Under the pieces are notes generated by a model. It worked only from the letters and a program-made list of their open reading frames with translations, did no database searches and was not told the origin of the DNA. Positions 8,141 to 15,321 of a stretch of DNA of 64,000 bases are shown piece after piece (position 1 is the stretch's first letter; each line of letters begins with the position of its first letter). The DNA is from Aquabacter cavernae (GTDB taxonomy: Bacteria; Pseudomonadota; Alphaproteobacteria; Rhizobiales; Xanthobacteraceae), in assembly GCF_003993795.1 (NCBI RefSeq), contig NZ_RWKV01000008.1:186001-250000 (forward strand), read 5' to 3'. The position numbers and the translations under genes are program-made.

Positions 8141-9241
8141 TCACGGAATGGGCCGTCCCGCCGCGCCGCCGGCTGAGGTGGGCAGGGCAAAAGTCTTGGG
8201 GGGCCCGCCGCTGGTCCCGGCTTCTCCGCCGCGCTCCGTACGCCCCCCGGTAAACAATGTCCCGGCCTGCGCGCAGGTGAGCGCGATCATGTGGAAAGCG
8301 TCTTCTTCGGAGCAGCCGCGCGATAGGTCGTTAGCCGGCTTTGCGAGCCCCTGGAGAACGGGCCCAATGGCCTTGGCCCCGCCGATGCGCTGGGCGATCT
8401 TGTAGCCGATATTGGCCGCATCGAGATTGGGGAAGACGAACACGTTCGCATCCCCGCAAATGGCTGCGCGCGGCGCCTTCGCCGCCCCCACGGCGGCCAC
8501 GAACGCGGCGTCGAACTGCAATTCGCCGTCGATGATCAGGTCCGGCTCGGCGGCGCGCACGAGGCGCACCGCTTCCACCACCTTGTCCACCCGCGCATGC
8601 CGCGCGCTGCCGGCGGTGGAGAAGGACAGCATGGCCACCTTGGCGCGCGCGCCCGTCATGGCGGTGTAGGAACGGGCGGAGGCCCGCGCGATATCGGCAA
8701 GTTCCGCCGCGTCCGGATCGATCACGAGGCCGCAATCGGCGAAGACGAAGGCGCCCTTTTGCGGGTGGTAATCCTCGCAGAGGATCATCAGGAAGAAGCT
8801 GGACACGAGCCGCGCGCCGGGCGCGAGGCCGATGATCTGGAGCGCCGCGCGCACCGTCTCGGCCGTGGTGGCGACGGCTCCGCCCACGGTGCCGTCCGCA
8901 TCCCCCTGGCGCACCATCATGGCGGCGAAAGCGAGTGGCTCGCGGATGTGTCGATGGGCGGCGGCGAGGTCCATGCCCTTGGCGTGGCGCAGGAGATGGA
9001 GCGCCTCCGCATAGGATTGGGTGTGCCCGGACGTGGCGGGATCCTCGATGGCGATGCCCCCCGCCTCGCCGTCGAGGGCCGCCGTCACCTCCCGGCGCGG
9101 GCCGAGAAGGATGGGCCGGGCGATGCCCTCGGCCACCGCACGCCGGGCGGCGGCGGCAATGCGCCGGTCCGTGCCCTCGGGCAGCACGATCCTGCGGGGC
9201 ACCGCGCGGGCCGCATCGATGATGTGGTCGAGGGCGAGCAT
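8141..9241 (-). CDS. pta: Phosphate acetyltransferase
   Basis: A 366-residue PTA/PTB-family enzyme converting acetyl phosphate and CoA to acetyl-CoA. Diagnostic segments are IVLPEGTDRRIAAAARRAVA near the N-terminus, DGTVGGAVATTAETVRAAL, the FADCGLVIDPDAAELADIA stretch and ELQFDAAF. ANVFVFPNLDAANIGYKIAQ and GPVLQGLAKPANDLSRG lie toward the C-terminus. The length matches the short, DRTGG-domain-free Pta typical of alphaproteobacteria, with an extra low-complexity tail of about 30 residues. It lies last in the xsc operon, where it turns the acetyl phosphate released by Xsc into acetyl-CoA. Confidence 0.95.
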   Translation of the reverse strand: MLALDHIIDAARAVPRRIVLPEGTDRRIAAAARRAVAEGIARPILLGPRREVTAALDGEAGGIAIEDPATSGHTQSYAEALHLLRHAKGMDLAAAHRHIREPLAFAAMMVRQGDADGTVGGAVATTAETVRAALQIIGLAPGARLVSSFFLMILCEDYHPQKGAFVFADCGLVIDPDAAELADIARASARSYTAMTGARAKVAMLSFSTAGSARHARVDKVVEAVRLVRAAEPDLIIDGELQFDAAFVAAVGAAKAPRAAICGDANVFVFPNLDAANIGYKIAQRIGGAKAIGPVLQGLAKPANDLSRGCSEEDAFHMIALTCAQAGTLFTGGRTERGGEAGTSGGPPKTFALPTSAGGAAGRPIP

Positions 9242-9280
9242 TGTGGGCTCCGGGCTTGAAGGACGGAACGCAAGAAAGAG

Positions 9281-9308
9281 CCGGGACCGGCCGGGCGGCC
9301 GGTCCCGG
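9281..9308 (-). promoter_or_regulatory. Intercistronic hairpin between xsc and pta
   Basis: Perfect 12-bp stem CCGGGACCGGCC (9281-9292) / GGCCGGTCCCGG (9297-9308) with a GGGC loop, starting 8 nt after the xsc stop. On the minus strand it is followed by CTCTTTCTT, only weakly U-rich. It could partially terminate transcription or protect the 3' end of xsc mRNA, making pta less abundant than xsc. Confidence 0.6.
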
Positions 9309-9316
9309 GTTCGCGG

Positions 9317-11092
9317 TCAGCGCGCCATTTGCTCGCGCATGTCGGCGCGCGCGATGCCCGCCAGGGGAACCGGCTTCTTCATGGCGTCGCGCCGGAAGGG
9401 CTCGCCCAGTTCCTGGTTCAAGATCACCTCGATAAAGGTGGTGATGCCGCGCTTCTGGTCCTCGGCGCCGGCTTGGATGGCTTCCCGCAGGCTGTCGGGC
9501 GTGTCCACGCGCACGCCCTTGAAGCCGCAGCCCTCCGCGATCTTGGCGTAGGAGAGCTTGGGGTCCAGCTCGGTGCCGACGAAATTGTTGTCGTACCAGA
9601 GCGTCGTGTTCCGCTTCTCCGCGCCCCACTGGAAATTGCGGAACACCACCATGGTCACGGCCGGCCATTCCTCGCGGCCGATGGAGGTCATCTCGTTGAT
9701 GGAGATGCCGAACGCACCGTCCCCCGCAAAACCGAAGACGGGCACGTCGGGACGGCCGATCTTGGCGCCGATGATGGCCGGGAAGGCATAGCCGCACGGG
9801 CCGAACATGCCGGGGGCGAGATAGTTGCGGCCCTCCTCGAAGCTCGGATAGGCATTGCCGATGGCGCAATTGTTGCCGATGTCCGTGGACATGATGGCGG
9901 TCTTCGGCATCGCCGCCTGGATGGCCCGCCACGCCTGGCGGGGCGACATGCGGTGGCGGTCGCGGGCGCGCGCATCCTCGTTCCAGGAGGTGCCGGGATC
10001 GTCGTCTTCATGATCCATGGAGGCGAGCTGCTGGAGCCAGCGCGAGCGGGTCTGGTGGATCAGCGCGCGGCGCTCCTCGCGGCCCTTGTCGCCGGCCTCG
10101 CGGGTGAGCTGGTCGAGGATCTGGTTCGCCACTTCCCGCGCGTCGCCGCAGATCCCCACGGAGATCTTCTTGGTGAGGCCGATCCGGTCGGGATTGATAT
10201 CCACCTGGATGATCTCGGCCTCGCGCGGCCAATAGTCGATGCCGTAGCCGGGCAGGGTGGAGAAGGGGTTGAGGCGGGTGCCCAGCGCCAGCACCACGTC
10301 CGCCTTGGAGATCAACTCCATGGCCGCCTTCGAGCCGTTATAGCCCAGCGGACCCACGGCCAGCGGATGGCTGCCGGGGGCGGCATCGTTGTGCTGGTAG
10401 CCCGCGCAGACCGGGGCATCCAGCCGATCGGCCAGCGCCATGGCCTCGCCGATAGCATTGCCGATGACCACGCCCGCGCCGTTGAGGATGACGGGGAATT
10501 GCGCGTTCGAAAGCAGCCGCGCCGCATCGGCGATGGCCTTGCGCCCGCCCGCCGGGCGCTCCAGCCGCACGATCTGCGGAAGCTGAATGTCGATGACCTG
10601 GGTCCAGAAATCGCGCGGCACGTTGATCTGCGCGGGGGCGCAGGCGCGCCACGCCTTCTCGATCACCCGGTTCAGCACCTCGGCCACGCGGGTGGGGTCG
10701 CGCACCTCTTCCTGGTAGCAGACCATGTCCTGGAACATGGCCATCTGGGACACTTCCTGGAACCCGCCCTGGCCGATGGTCTTGTTGGCCGCCTGGGGGG
10801 TCACCAGCAGCATGGGCGTGTGGTTCCAGTAGGCGGTCTTCATGGCGGTGACGAAGCCGGTCACGCCCGGCCCGTTCTGCGCGATGGCCATGGCCATGCG
10901 TCCCGTGGAGCGGGTGTAGCCGTCGCAGATGAGGCCGGCATTGGTCTCGTGCGCGCAGTCCCAGAAGCGGATGCCGGCTTTGGGGAACAGATCGGACACC
11001 GGCATCATGGCCGAGCCGATGATGCCGAAGGCTTCGTTGATGCCGTGCGCCTGGAGGACTTTGATGAACGCCTCTTCGGTGGTCATCTTCAT
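9317..11092 (-). CDS. xsc: Sulfoacetaldehyde acetyltransferase
   Basis: A 591-residue thiamine-diphosphate enzyme that converts sulfoacetaldehyde and phosphate to acetyl phosphate and sulfite, the C-S bond cleavage common to C2-sulfonate degradation. The N-terminal half has the acetolactate-synthase fold with Glu49 in CAHETNAGLICDGYTR as the cofactor-activating glutamate. FAGDGAFGISINEM starts the ThDP-Mg binding motif. Xsc-specific features are FGIIGSAMMPVSDLFPKAGI at the N-terminus, GGFQEVSQMAMFQDMV and FRNFQWGAEKRNTTLWYDNN. It is flanked by an MHS permease upstream and pta downstream, exactly the sulfonate context. ATG at 11092 with AAAGGA upstream; ATG two codons later is possible. Confidence 0.96.
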   Translation of the reverse strand: MKMTTEEAFIKVLQAHGINEAFGIIGSAMMPVSDLFPKAGIRFWDCAHETNAGLICDGYTRSTGRMAMAIAQNGPGVTGFVTAMKTAYWNHTPMLLVTPQAANKTIGQGGFQEVSQMAMFQDMVCYQEEVRDPTRVAEVLNRVIEKAWRACAPAQINVPRDFWTQVIDIQLPQIVRLERPAGGRKAIADAARLLSNAQFPVILNGAGVVIGNAIGEAMALADRLDAPVCAGYQHNDAAPGSHPLAVGPLGYNGSKAAMELISKADVVLALGTRLNPFSTLPGYGIDYWPREAEIIQVDINPDRIGLTKKISVGICGDAREVANQILDQLTREAGDKGREERRALIHQTRSRWLQQLASMDHEDDDPGTSWNEDARARDRHRMSPRQAWRAIQAAMPKTAIMSTDIGNNCAIGNAYPSFEEGRNYLAPGMFGPCGYAFPAIIGAKIGRPDVPVFGFAGDGAFGISINEMTSIGREEWPAVTMVVFRNFQWGAEKRNTTLWYDNNFVGTELDPKLSYAKIAEGCGFKGVRVDTPDSLREAIQAGAEDQKRGITTFIEVILNQELGEPFRRDAMKKPVPLAGIARADMREQMAR

Positions 11093-11130
11093 GGCGAAAC
11101 AATCCTTTGGAGTCTGGAACCTTGAGAAGG

Positions 11131-11156
11131 CCGGGAGGCGGCTGGCCGCCTCCCGG
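11131..11156 (-). promoter_or_regulatory. Intercistronic hairpin between permease gene and xsc
   Basis: Stem CCGGGAGGCGG (11131-11141) / CCGCCTCCCGG (11146-11156), 11 bp with a CTGG loop, 9 nt after the permease stop and 38 nt before xsc. No U-run follows. A second hairpin of the same style lies between xsc and pta. Confidence 0.55.
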
Positions 11157-11164
11157 ATAGGGGG

Positions 11165-12520
11165 TCAGCGCGCGGGCTGGCGCACTGCGTCCGCGGACCG
11201 TTCAGGGTGCGCGGAGGGCAGGGCGCCCGGCGAAGGGACGCGGATGGCCATGGCCGAAAGCATGGAGACGAGGGCGGCGAACACCACATAGGCGCACACC
11301 TGCCAGGGCGAGCCGCCACCCTGGGCGAGCAAATAGGTGGCGATGATGGGGGTGATGCCGCTCGCGACGATCCCGGAGAATTGGTAGACGAACGAGATGC
11401 CGGTGTAGCGCACCCGGGCGTCGAACAGGTCCGAGAACAGGGCGGCTTCCGGCCCGTAGCACATGGCGTAGAGCACGCCGAACGGGAAGATGATGCCGAG
11501 CGCGATGAGCGGCAGAGATCCCGTGGACATGAGCCAGAAGGCCGGGAAGGCGGAGAGCGCCAGCAGGGCCGAGCCCACCGCATAGGTCCGAGGACGGCCC
11601 CAGCGATCCGACAGGCGGCCGAACATGGGGATGGTGAACACCATCACGAAGGCTGCCGCCGTCACCAGCCACAACGCGGTGGTGCGGGGCACCTTCACGT
11701 AGTTCGCCAGATAGACGATGGAGAAGACGGCGAACACGTTGAAGAAGACGCCGTCGATATAGCGCACGCCCATGCCCAGCAGGACGTTGCGCGGATATTC
11801 CTTCAGCATCACGAAGAAGGGGATGGTGGCGGCCTTGTTCTCGGCCTTCACCTGCTCGAATTCCGGCGTTTCGTGCACGTTCAGGCGGATATACATGCCC
11901 ACCAGAATGAGCGCGACGGAGCCCACGAAGCCCACGCGCCAGCCCCAGCTCATGAACTGCTCTTCCGGCAGCATGGAGACGAGGGCGGTGACGCCGGAGG
12001 CGAGGCACAGGCCGAGCGCGAGGCCGATCTGCGGGATGGAGGCGAAGAAGCCGCGCTTGTTTTCCGGCGCATATTCATACGCCATCAGCACCGCGCCGCC
12101 CCATTCGCCGCCGATGCCGATGCCCTGCGCGATACGCAGGATCAGCAGCAGGATCGGCGCGGCGATGCCGATCTGCGCATAGGTGGGCAGAAGGCCGATG
12201 GCCACGGTCGCCACGCCCATGATCATCAGGGTGATGATGAGCATGCTCTTGCGGCCCAGCTTGTCGCCGAAATGGCCGAAGATGAGCCCGCCCACCGGCC
12301 GCGCCACGAAGCCGATGGCGAAGGTGGTGTAGGCAAGTAGAATGGAGACGACCGGGTCGTCTGCCGGAAAGAACAGCTTGTTGAAGACGATGCCGGCGAC
12401 AATGCCGTAAAGAAAGAAGTCATACCATTCGATGGTGGCGCCGATGACGCTGGCACCGACCACGCGCCTCAGCTGGCGACGTGCAGCTGCCGCGTCTCTT
12501 TCTCCCGTGTCCCTTGCCAT
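11165..12520 (-). CDS. iseU: MHS-family MFS permease, predicted isethionate uptake
   Basis: A 451-residue, twelve-helix metabolite:H+ symporter. ASVIGATIEWYDFFLYG is the hallmark first helix of the MHS family. GHFGDKLGRKSMLI is the loop 2-3 MFS motif, and LRIAQGIGIGGEWGGAVLMA is helix 4-5. It is located in the inner membrane. Related MHS permeases carry shikimate, proline/betaine or dicarboxylates. Placement between a GMC dehydrogenase and xsc argues for isethionate, as in the ise cluster known from Cupriavidus. The ATG at 12520 has a very strong GGGAGGAG site, located inside the 3' end of the upstream gene (52-nt overlap). The substrate is inferred from context. Confidence 0.75.
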   Translation of the reverse strand: MARDTGERDAAAARRQLRRVVGASVIGATIEWYDFFLYGIVAGIVFNKLFFPADDPVVSILLAYTTFAIGFVARPVGGLIFGHFGDKLGRKSMLIITLMIMGVATVAIGLLPTYAQIGIAAPILLLILRIAQGIGIGGEWGGAVLMAYEYAPENKRGFFASIPQIGLALGLCLASGVTALVSMLPEEQFMSWGWRVGFVGSVALILVGMYIRLNVHETPEFEQVKAENKAATIPFFVMLKEYPRNVLLGMGVRYIDGVFFNVFAVFSIVYLANYVKVPRTTALWLVTAAAFVMVFTIPMFGRLSDRWGRPRTYAVGSALLALSAFPAFWLMSTGSLPLIALGIIFPFGVLYAMCYGPEAALFSDLFDARVRYTGISFVYQFSGIVASGITPIIATYLLAQGGGSPWQVCAYVVFAALVSMLSAMAIRVPSPGALPSAHPERSADAVRQPAR

Positions 12521-14187
12521 TGTGTTCTCCTCCCATCAGTTATGTCGATTGGGGCGTTGGCGCGCCCGGCGGGGTTTCTTGTGTCCTCGCGGATCATGTC
12601 GGCGGCTTTTTCTCCCACCATGATCGCGGGGATATTGGTGTTGCCCGACACCACGGTGGGCATTACGGAGCAGTCCACGACCCACAGGCCATCGACGCCG
12701 CGCACCTTCAGGCGCGGGTCCACCACAGCCTCGCGGTCATCGTCCGCGCCCATGCGGCAGGTGCCGGCGGGGTGGAAGATGGTGGCGCCATATTCCCGCG
12801 CGAAGGCGAGCAGGCCGTCATCGTCGGCGACGCCGGGGCCGGGCAGCTTCTCCTCCGCCACGAAGTCCCGGAGCGGGGCGGTGGCGGCGAGGCGGCGGGC
12901 GAACTTCATGGCCTCCACGGCGCAGCGCCGGTCGGTCTCGGTGGCGAGATAGTTGGCGGTGATCCGGGGCGTATCCAGGGGATCCGCCGAGCCGAGGCGC
13001 ACATGGCCCTTGCTCTCCGGCCGCAACTGGCAGACCGACAGGGTGAAGCCGGAATAATCATGCACCTTGCCGCCCGCCATGTCGGCGGACAGGGTGCCGA
13101 TATGGAACTGGATGTCGGGCGTCTTCGAGTCCGGCAGAACCCGCGTGAACAGGCCGCCCTGGTTGATGCCGATGGATAGCGGGCCACCCCGGAACAGCAG
13201 ATATTCCAGCCCCATGCGCATGCGCCCAATGAGCGAGTTCAGCGCATCGTTCGTGGTGATGGGCTTGGTGCAGCGATAGAGCAGGCGGTGCTGCAGGTGG
13301 TCCTGCAGGTTGCCGCCGACGCCGGGGCTGTCCACCAGGACGCCGATGCCCTTCTCCCTCAGGTGCTCCGCCGGGCCGATGCCGGAGAGCATGAGCAGGT
13401 GCGGCGACTGCACCGCGCCCGCTGAAAGGATGACGCCGCGCCGGGCCCGGAGCACGCGCACGCCGTCGCTTGTGCCCACTTCCACGCCCGTTGCGCGCCC
13501 GTTCTCGAACAGCACCCGCCGCGCCTGCGTCTCCGTGAGGACCGACAGATTGGTCCGCTCCCGCGCGGGGGCGAGATAGGCCTTGGCGGCGCTCACCCGC
13601 AGGCCGTTGCGGGTGGTGAGCTGGTAATAACCGACGCCCTCCTGGCTCGCGCCATTGAAGTCTTGCGTCTCCGGCACGCCGAGGCGCACGGCGCTGGCCT
13701 TGATGGCCTCGATGAGCGGGTGCTTGCGCGGGATGGACGAGACGGTGACCGGGCCGCCCCTGCCGTGGAGCGGATCGCCCGCGAGGCTCGCATTGTCTTC
13801 GAGCTTCACGAAATAGGGCAGCACGTCCGCATAGGACCAGCCGGTGGCGCCACGCTCGGCCCAGCCGTCATAATCCTCCCGCTGGCCGCGGATGACGATG
13901 AGCCCGTTGATGGACGAGCAACCGCCCAGCACGCGCCCGCGCGGCCAATAGATGCGCCGTCCCTCCATGGTGGGTTCCGGCTCGGTGTGGAAGCGCCAGT
14001 TGAGGCGGTTGTTCCACATGGTCTTCCCATAGCCGATGGGGACGTGAATCCACGGATTCCGGTCTTTCGGTCCGGCCTCCACCAGAGCGACGCGGCTTGT
14101 GCCGTCTTCACTCAGGCGATTGGCCAGGACACATCCGGACGACCCCGCGCCGATGACGACGAAGTCGAAGTTTTCCTCGCCTTGCAT
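12469..14187 (-). CDS. iseJ: GMC-family FAD dehydrogenase, predicted isethionate dehydrogenase
   Basis: A 572-residue GMC oxidoreductase close to choline dehydrogenases. FVVIGAGSSGCVLANRLSED is the FAD-binding Rossmann motif (residues 9-28) with the following Glu in VEAGP. GRVLGGCSSINGLIVIRGQR is GMC signature 1, and GAVQSPHLLMLSGIGPAEHL is signature 2. FHPAGTCRMG carries the active-site His, and NTNIPAIMVGEKAADMI the second catalytic position (Asn). It would oxidise isethionate to sulfoacetaldehyde, the Xsc substrate; isethionate dehydrogenase of Cupriavidus is of this family and membrane-linked. The GMC fold ends near residue 537, and the last 35 residues overlap the next gene. AGAGGA precedes the ATG. 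Confidence 0.78.
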   Translation of the reverse strand: MQGEENFDFVVIGAGSSGCVLANRLSEDGTSRVALVEAGPKDRNPWIHVPIGYGKTMWNNRLNWRFHTEPEPTMEGRRIYWPRGRVLGGCSSINGLIVIRGQREDYDGWAERGATGWSYADVLPYFVKLEDNASLAGDPLHGRGGPVTVSSIPRKHPLIEAIKASAVRLGVPETQDFNGASQEGVGYYQLTTRNGLRVSAAKAYLAPARERTNLSVLTETQARRVLFENGRATGVEVGTSDGVRVLRARRGVILSAGAVQSPHLLMLSGIGPAEHLREKGIGVLVDSPGVGGNLQDHLQHRLLYRCTKPITTNDALNSLIGRMRMGLEYLLFRGGPLSIGINQGGLFTRVLPDSKTPDIQFHIGTLSADMAGGKVHDYSGFTLSVCQLRPESKGHVRLGSADPLDTPRITANYLATETDRRCAVEAMKFARRLAATAPLRDFVAEEKLPGPGVADDDGLLAFAREYGATIFHPAGTCRMGADDDREAVVDPRLKVRGVDGLWVVDCSVMPTVVSGNTNIPAIMVGEKAADMIREDTRNPAGRANAPIDITDGRRTQWQGTREKETRQLHVAS

Positions 14188-14230
14188 TGGCAGTTTCCTC
14201 TCTGCGGGACTGACGATGCGACGAAGGTAT

Positions 14231-14278
14231 GAGATGAGTCAATCGATAATTTGAACCAAAACGTCTCATTAAATGAGA
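14231..14278. promoter_or_regulatory. Candidate IclR-type operator in divergent promoter region
   Basis: The 245-bp gap between the dehydrogenase and the regulator is AT-rich around 14240-14285. It holds a perfect palindrome TCTCATTAAATGAGA (14264-14278). An ATGAGATGAGTC stretch at 14229-14240 repeats the ATGAGA half-site about 44 bp away. Short A/T-centred palindromes of this size are typical of IclR operators. The assignment rests on position and symmetry only. Confidence 0.45.
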
Positions 14279-14432
14279 TTTATGTTGTGCATCGCGAAGG
14301 CTCCCTTCGCATCTGCGTGGCCGTGCCGGTTCATGCCCAGCTTGGGTTTGACTTGACCGTTCGAGCCGATAAGGGTGGCCCAAGGATTGGGTGCGGTTGG
14401 CTAGCCGGGGCAGCTGACGGCGGACGGCAGCG

Positions 14433-15290
14433 GTGAACATGGTTCAGAAGAAGGCCGGGCGGGCTCGGGCGGAAGAACGGGATACAAAAGCGGCGGACAC
14501 GGCGCTGCCGGAGGTCGCTGCCCCTGAGCGGCCGGAGGAGCGCGACAACGCCTCGGCCATGCTCCGGGCGTTGGATCTGCTGGGCGAGATCGCCCGCTCC
14601 GAAACGGCGCTGAGCGTACCGGACCTGTGCGCCCGCTTGGCCTTGCCCAAGCCCACCGTCCACCGCCTGTGCCAGAAGCTGGAAGCCGAATCCTATCTGC
14701 TGCGCGAGCCGGACGGGCGGCGCTTCGCCGTGGGGCCGCGCTTCCTGCGCATGGGCTTCGACATGCTCCGCAACACGGTGAGCGCGGAGCGGCGCGGCAT
14801 TCTGGAAGAGCTGGTGGCCCTGGCGGGCGAGACCTGCAATTTCGTGACGCGGGTGGGCAGCGAGGCCATCTATCTGGATCGCGTGGAGGCGAGCTGGCCG
14901 CTGCGGCTCCATCTGGAGGTGGGCTCGCGGGTGCCCATGCACTGCACGGCCAGCGGCAAGCTCTTTCTCGCGTCCATGCGCCCCGCCCAGCGCCGCCGCA
15001 TCCTGGAAAGCCTGCATCTGAAGGTGCAGACGCCCAACACCATCACCACCGTCCCCGCGCTGGAAGCGGAGCTGGAGCGCATCTCTGCACGCGGCTACAG
15101 CACTGACGACCAGGAATTCCTGGAGGGCCTGTGCGCCATCGCTGTGCCGGTGCGCGATGCGGGCGGCACGGTGGTGGCGGCGGTGGCCTGCCACGGCCCG
15201 TTGCCGCGCTTTTCGCTGGAGAAGGCGGTTTCCCTCGTGGTGCCGCTCCAGCGTGCGGCCGAGAAGCTCGCCCGCACGCTGCCGGAATAG
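14433..15290 (+). CDS. iseR: IclR-family transcriptional regulator of the sulfonate operon
   Basis: A 285-residue regulator. After a charged 40-residue N-terminal tail, SAMLRALDLLGEIARSETAL begins the winged helix, and LCARLALPKPTVHRLCQKLE is the recognition helix-turn-helix. LRMGFDML and the effector domain follow, with GSEAIYLDRVEASWPLRLHL, MHCTASGKLFLA and RGYSTDDQEFLEGLCAIAVPV, all classic IclR ligand-pocket segments. It is divergent from the isethionate operon, and the known ise clusters carry an IclR-type regulator, so it probably controls that operon with isethionate or sulfoacetaldehyde as effector. GTG at 14433 or ATG at 14439; neither has a strong ribosome site. Confidence 0.82.
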   Translation: MNMVQKKAGRARAEERDTKAADTALPEVAAPERPEERDNASAMLRALDLLGEIARSETALSVPDLCARLALPKPTVHRLCQKLEAESYLLREPDGRRFAVGPRFLRMGFDMLRNTVSAERRGILEELVALAGETCNFVTRVGSEAIYLDRVEASWPLRLHLEVGSRVPMHCTASGKLFLASMRPAQRRRILESLHLKVQTPNTITTVPALEAELERISARGYSTDDQEFLEGLCAIAVPVRDAGGTVVAAVACHGPLPRFSLEKAVSLVVPLQRAAEKLARTLPE

Positions 15291-15321
15291 CGATCACGCT
15301 CCCTGCCCCGAAGGGCAGGCG

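Noticed and set aside
9329-11125. 598-codon plus-strand ORF opposite xsc
   Set aside because: Antisense shadow of a clearly identified gene; high GC keeps the complementary frame open. Composition is Gly/Ala/His/Arg-rich with no domain.
12469-14187. GMC enzyme as choline dehydrogenase (BetA)
   Set aside because: No betaine aldehyde dehydrogenase or BetI nearby; operon partners are xsc and pta. The family cannot be excluded from sequence alone.
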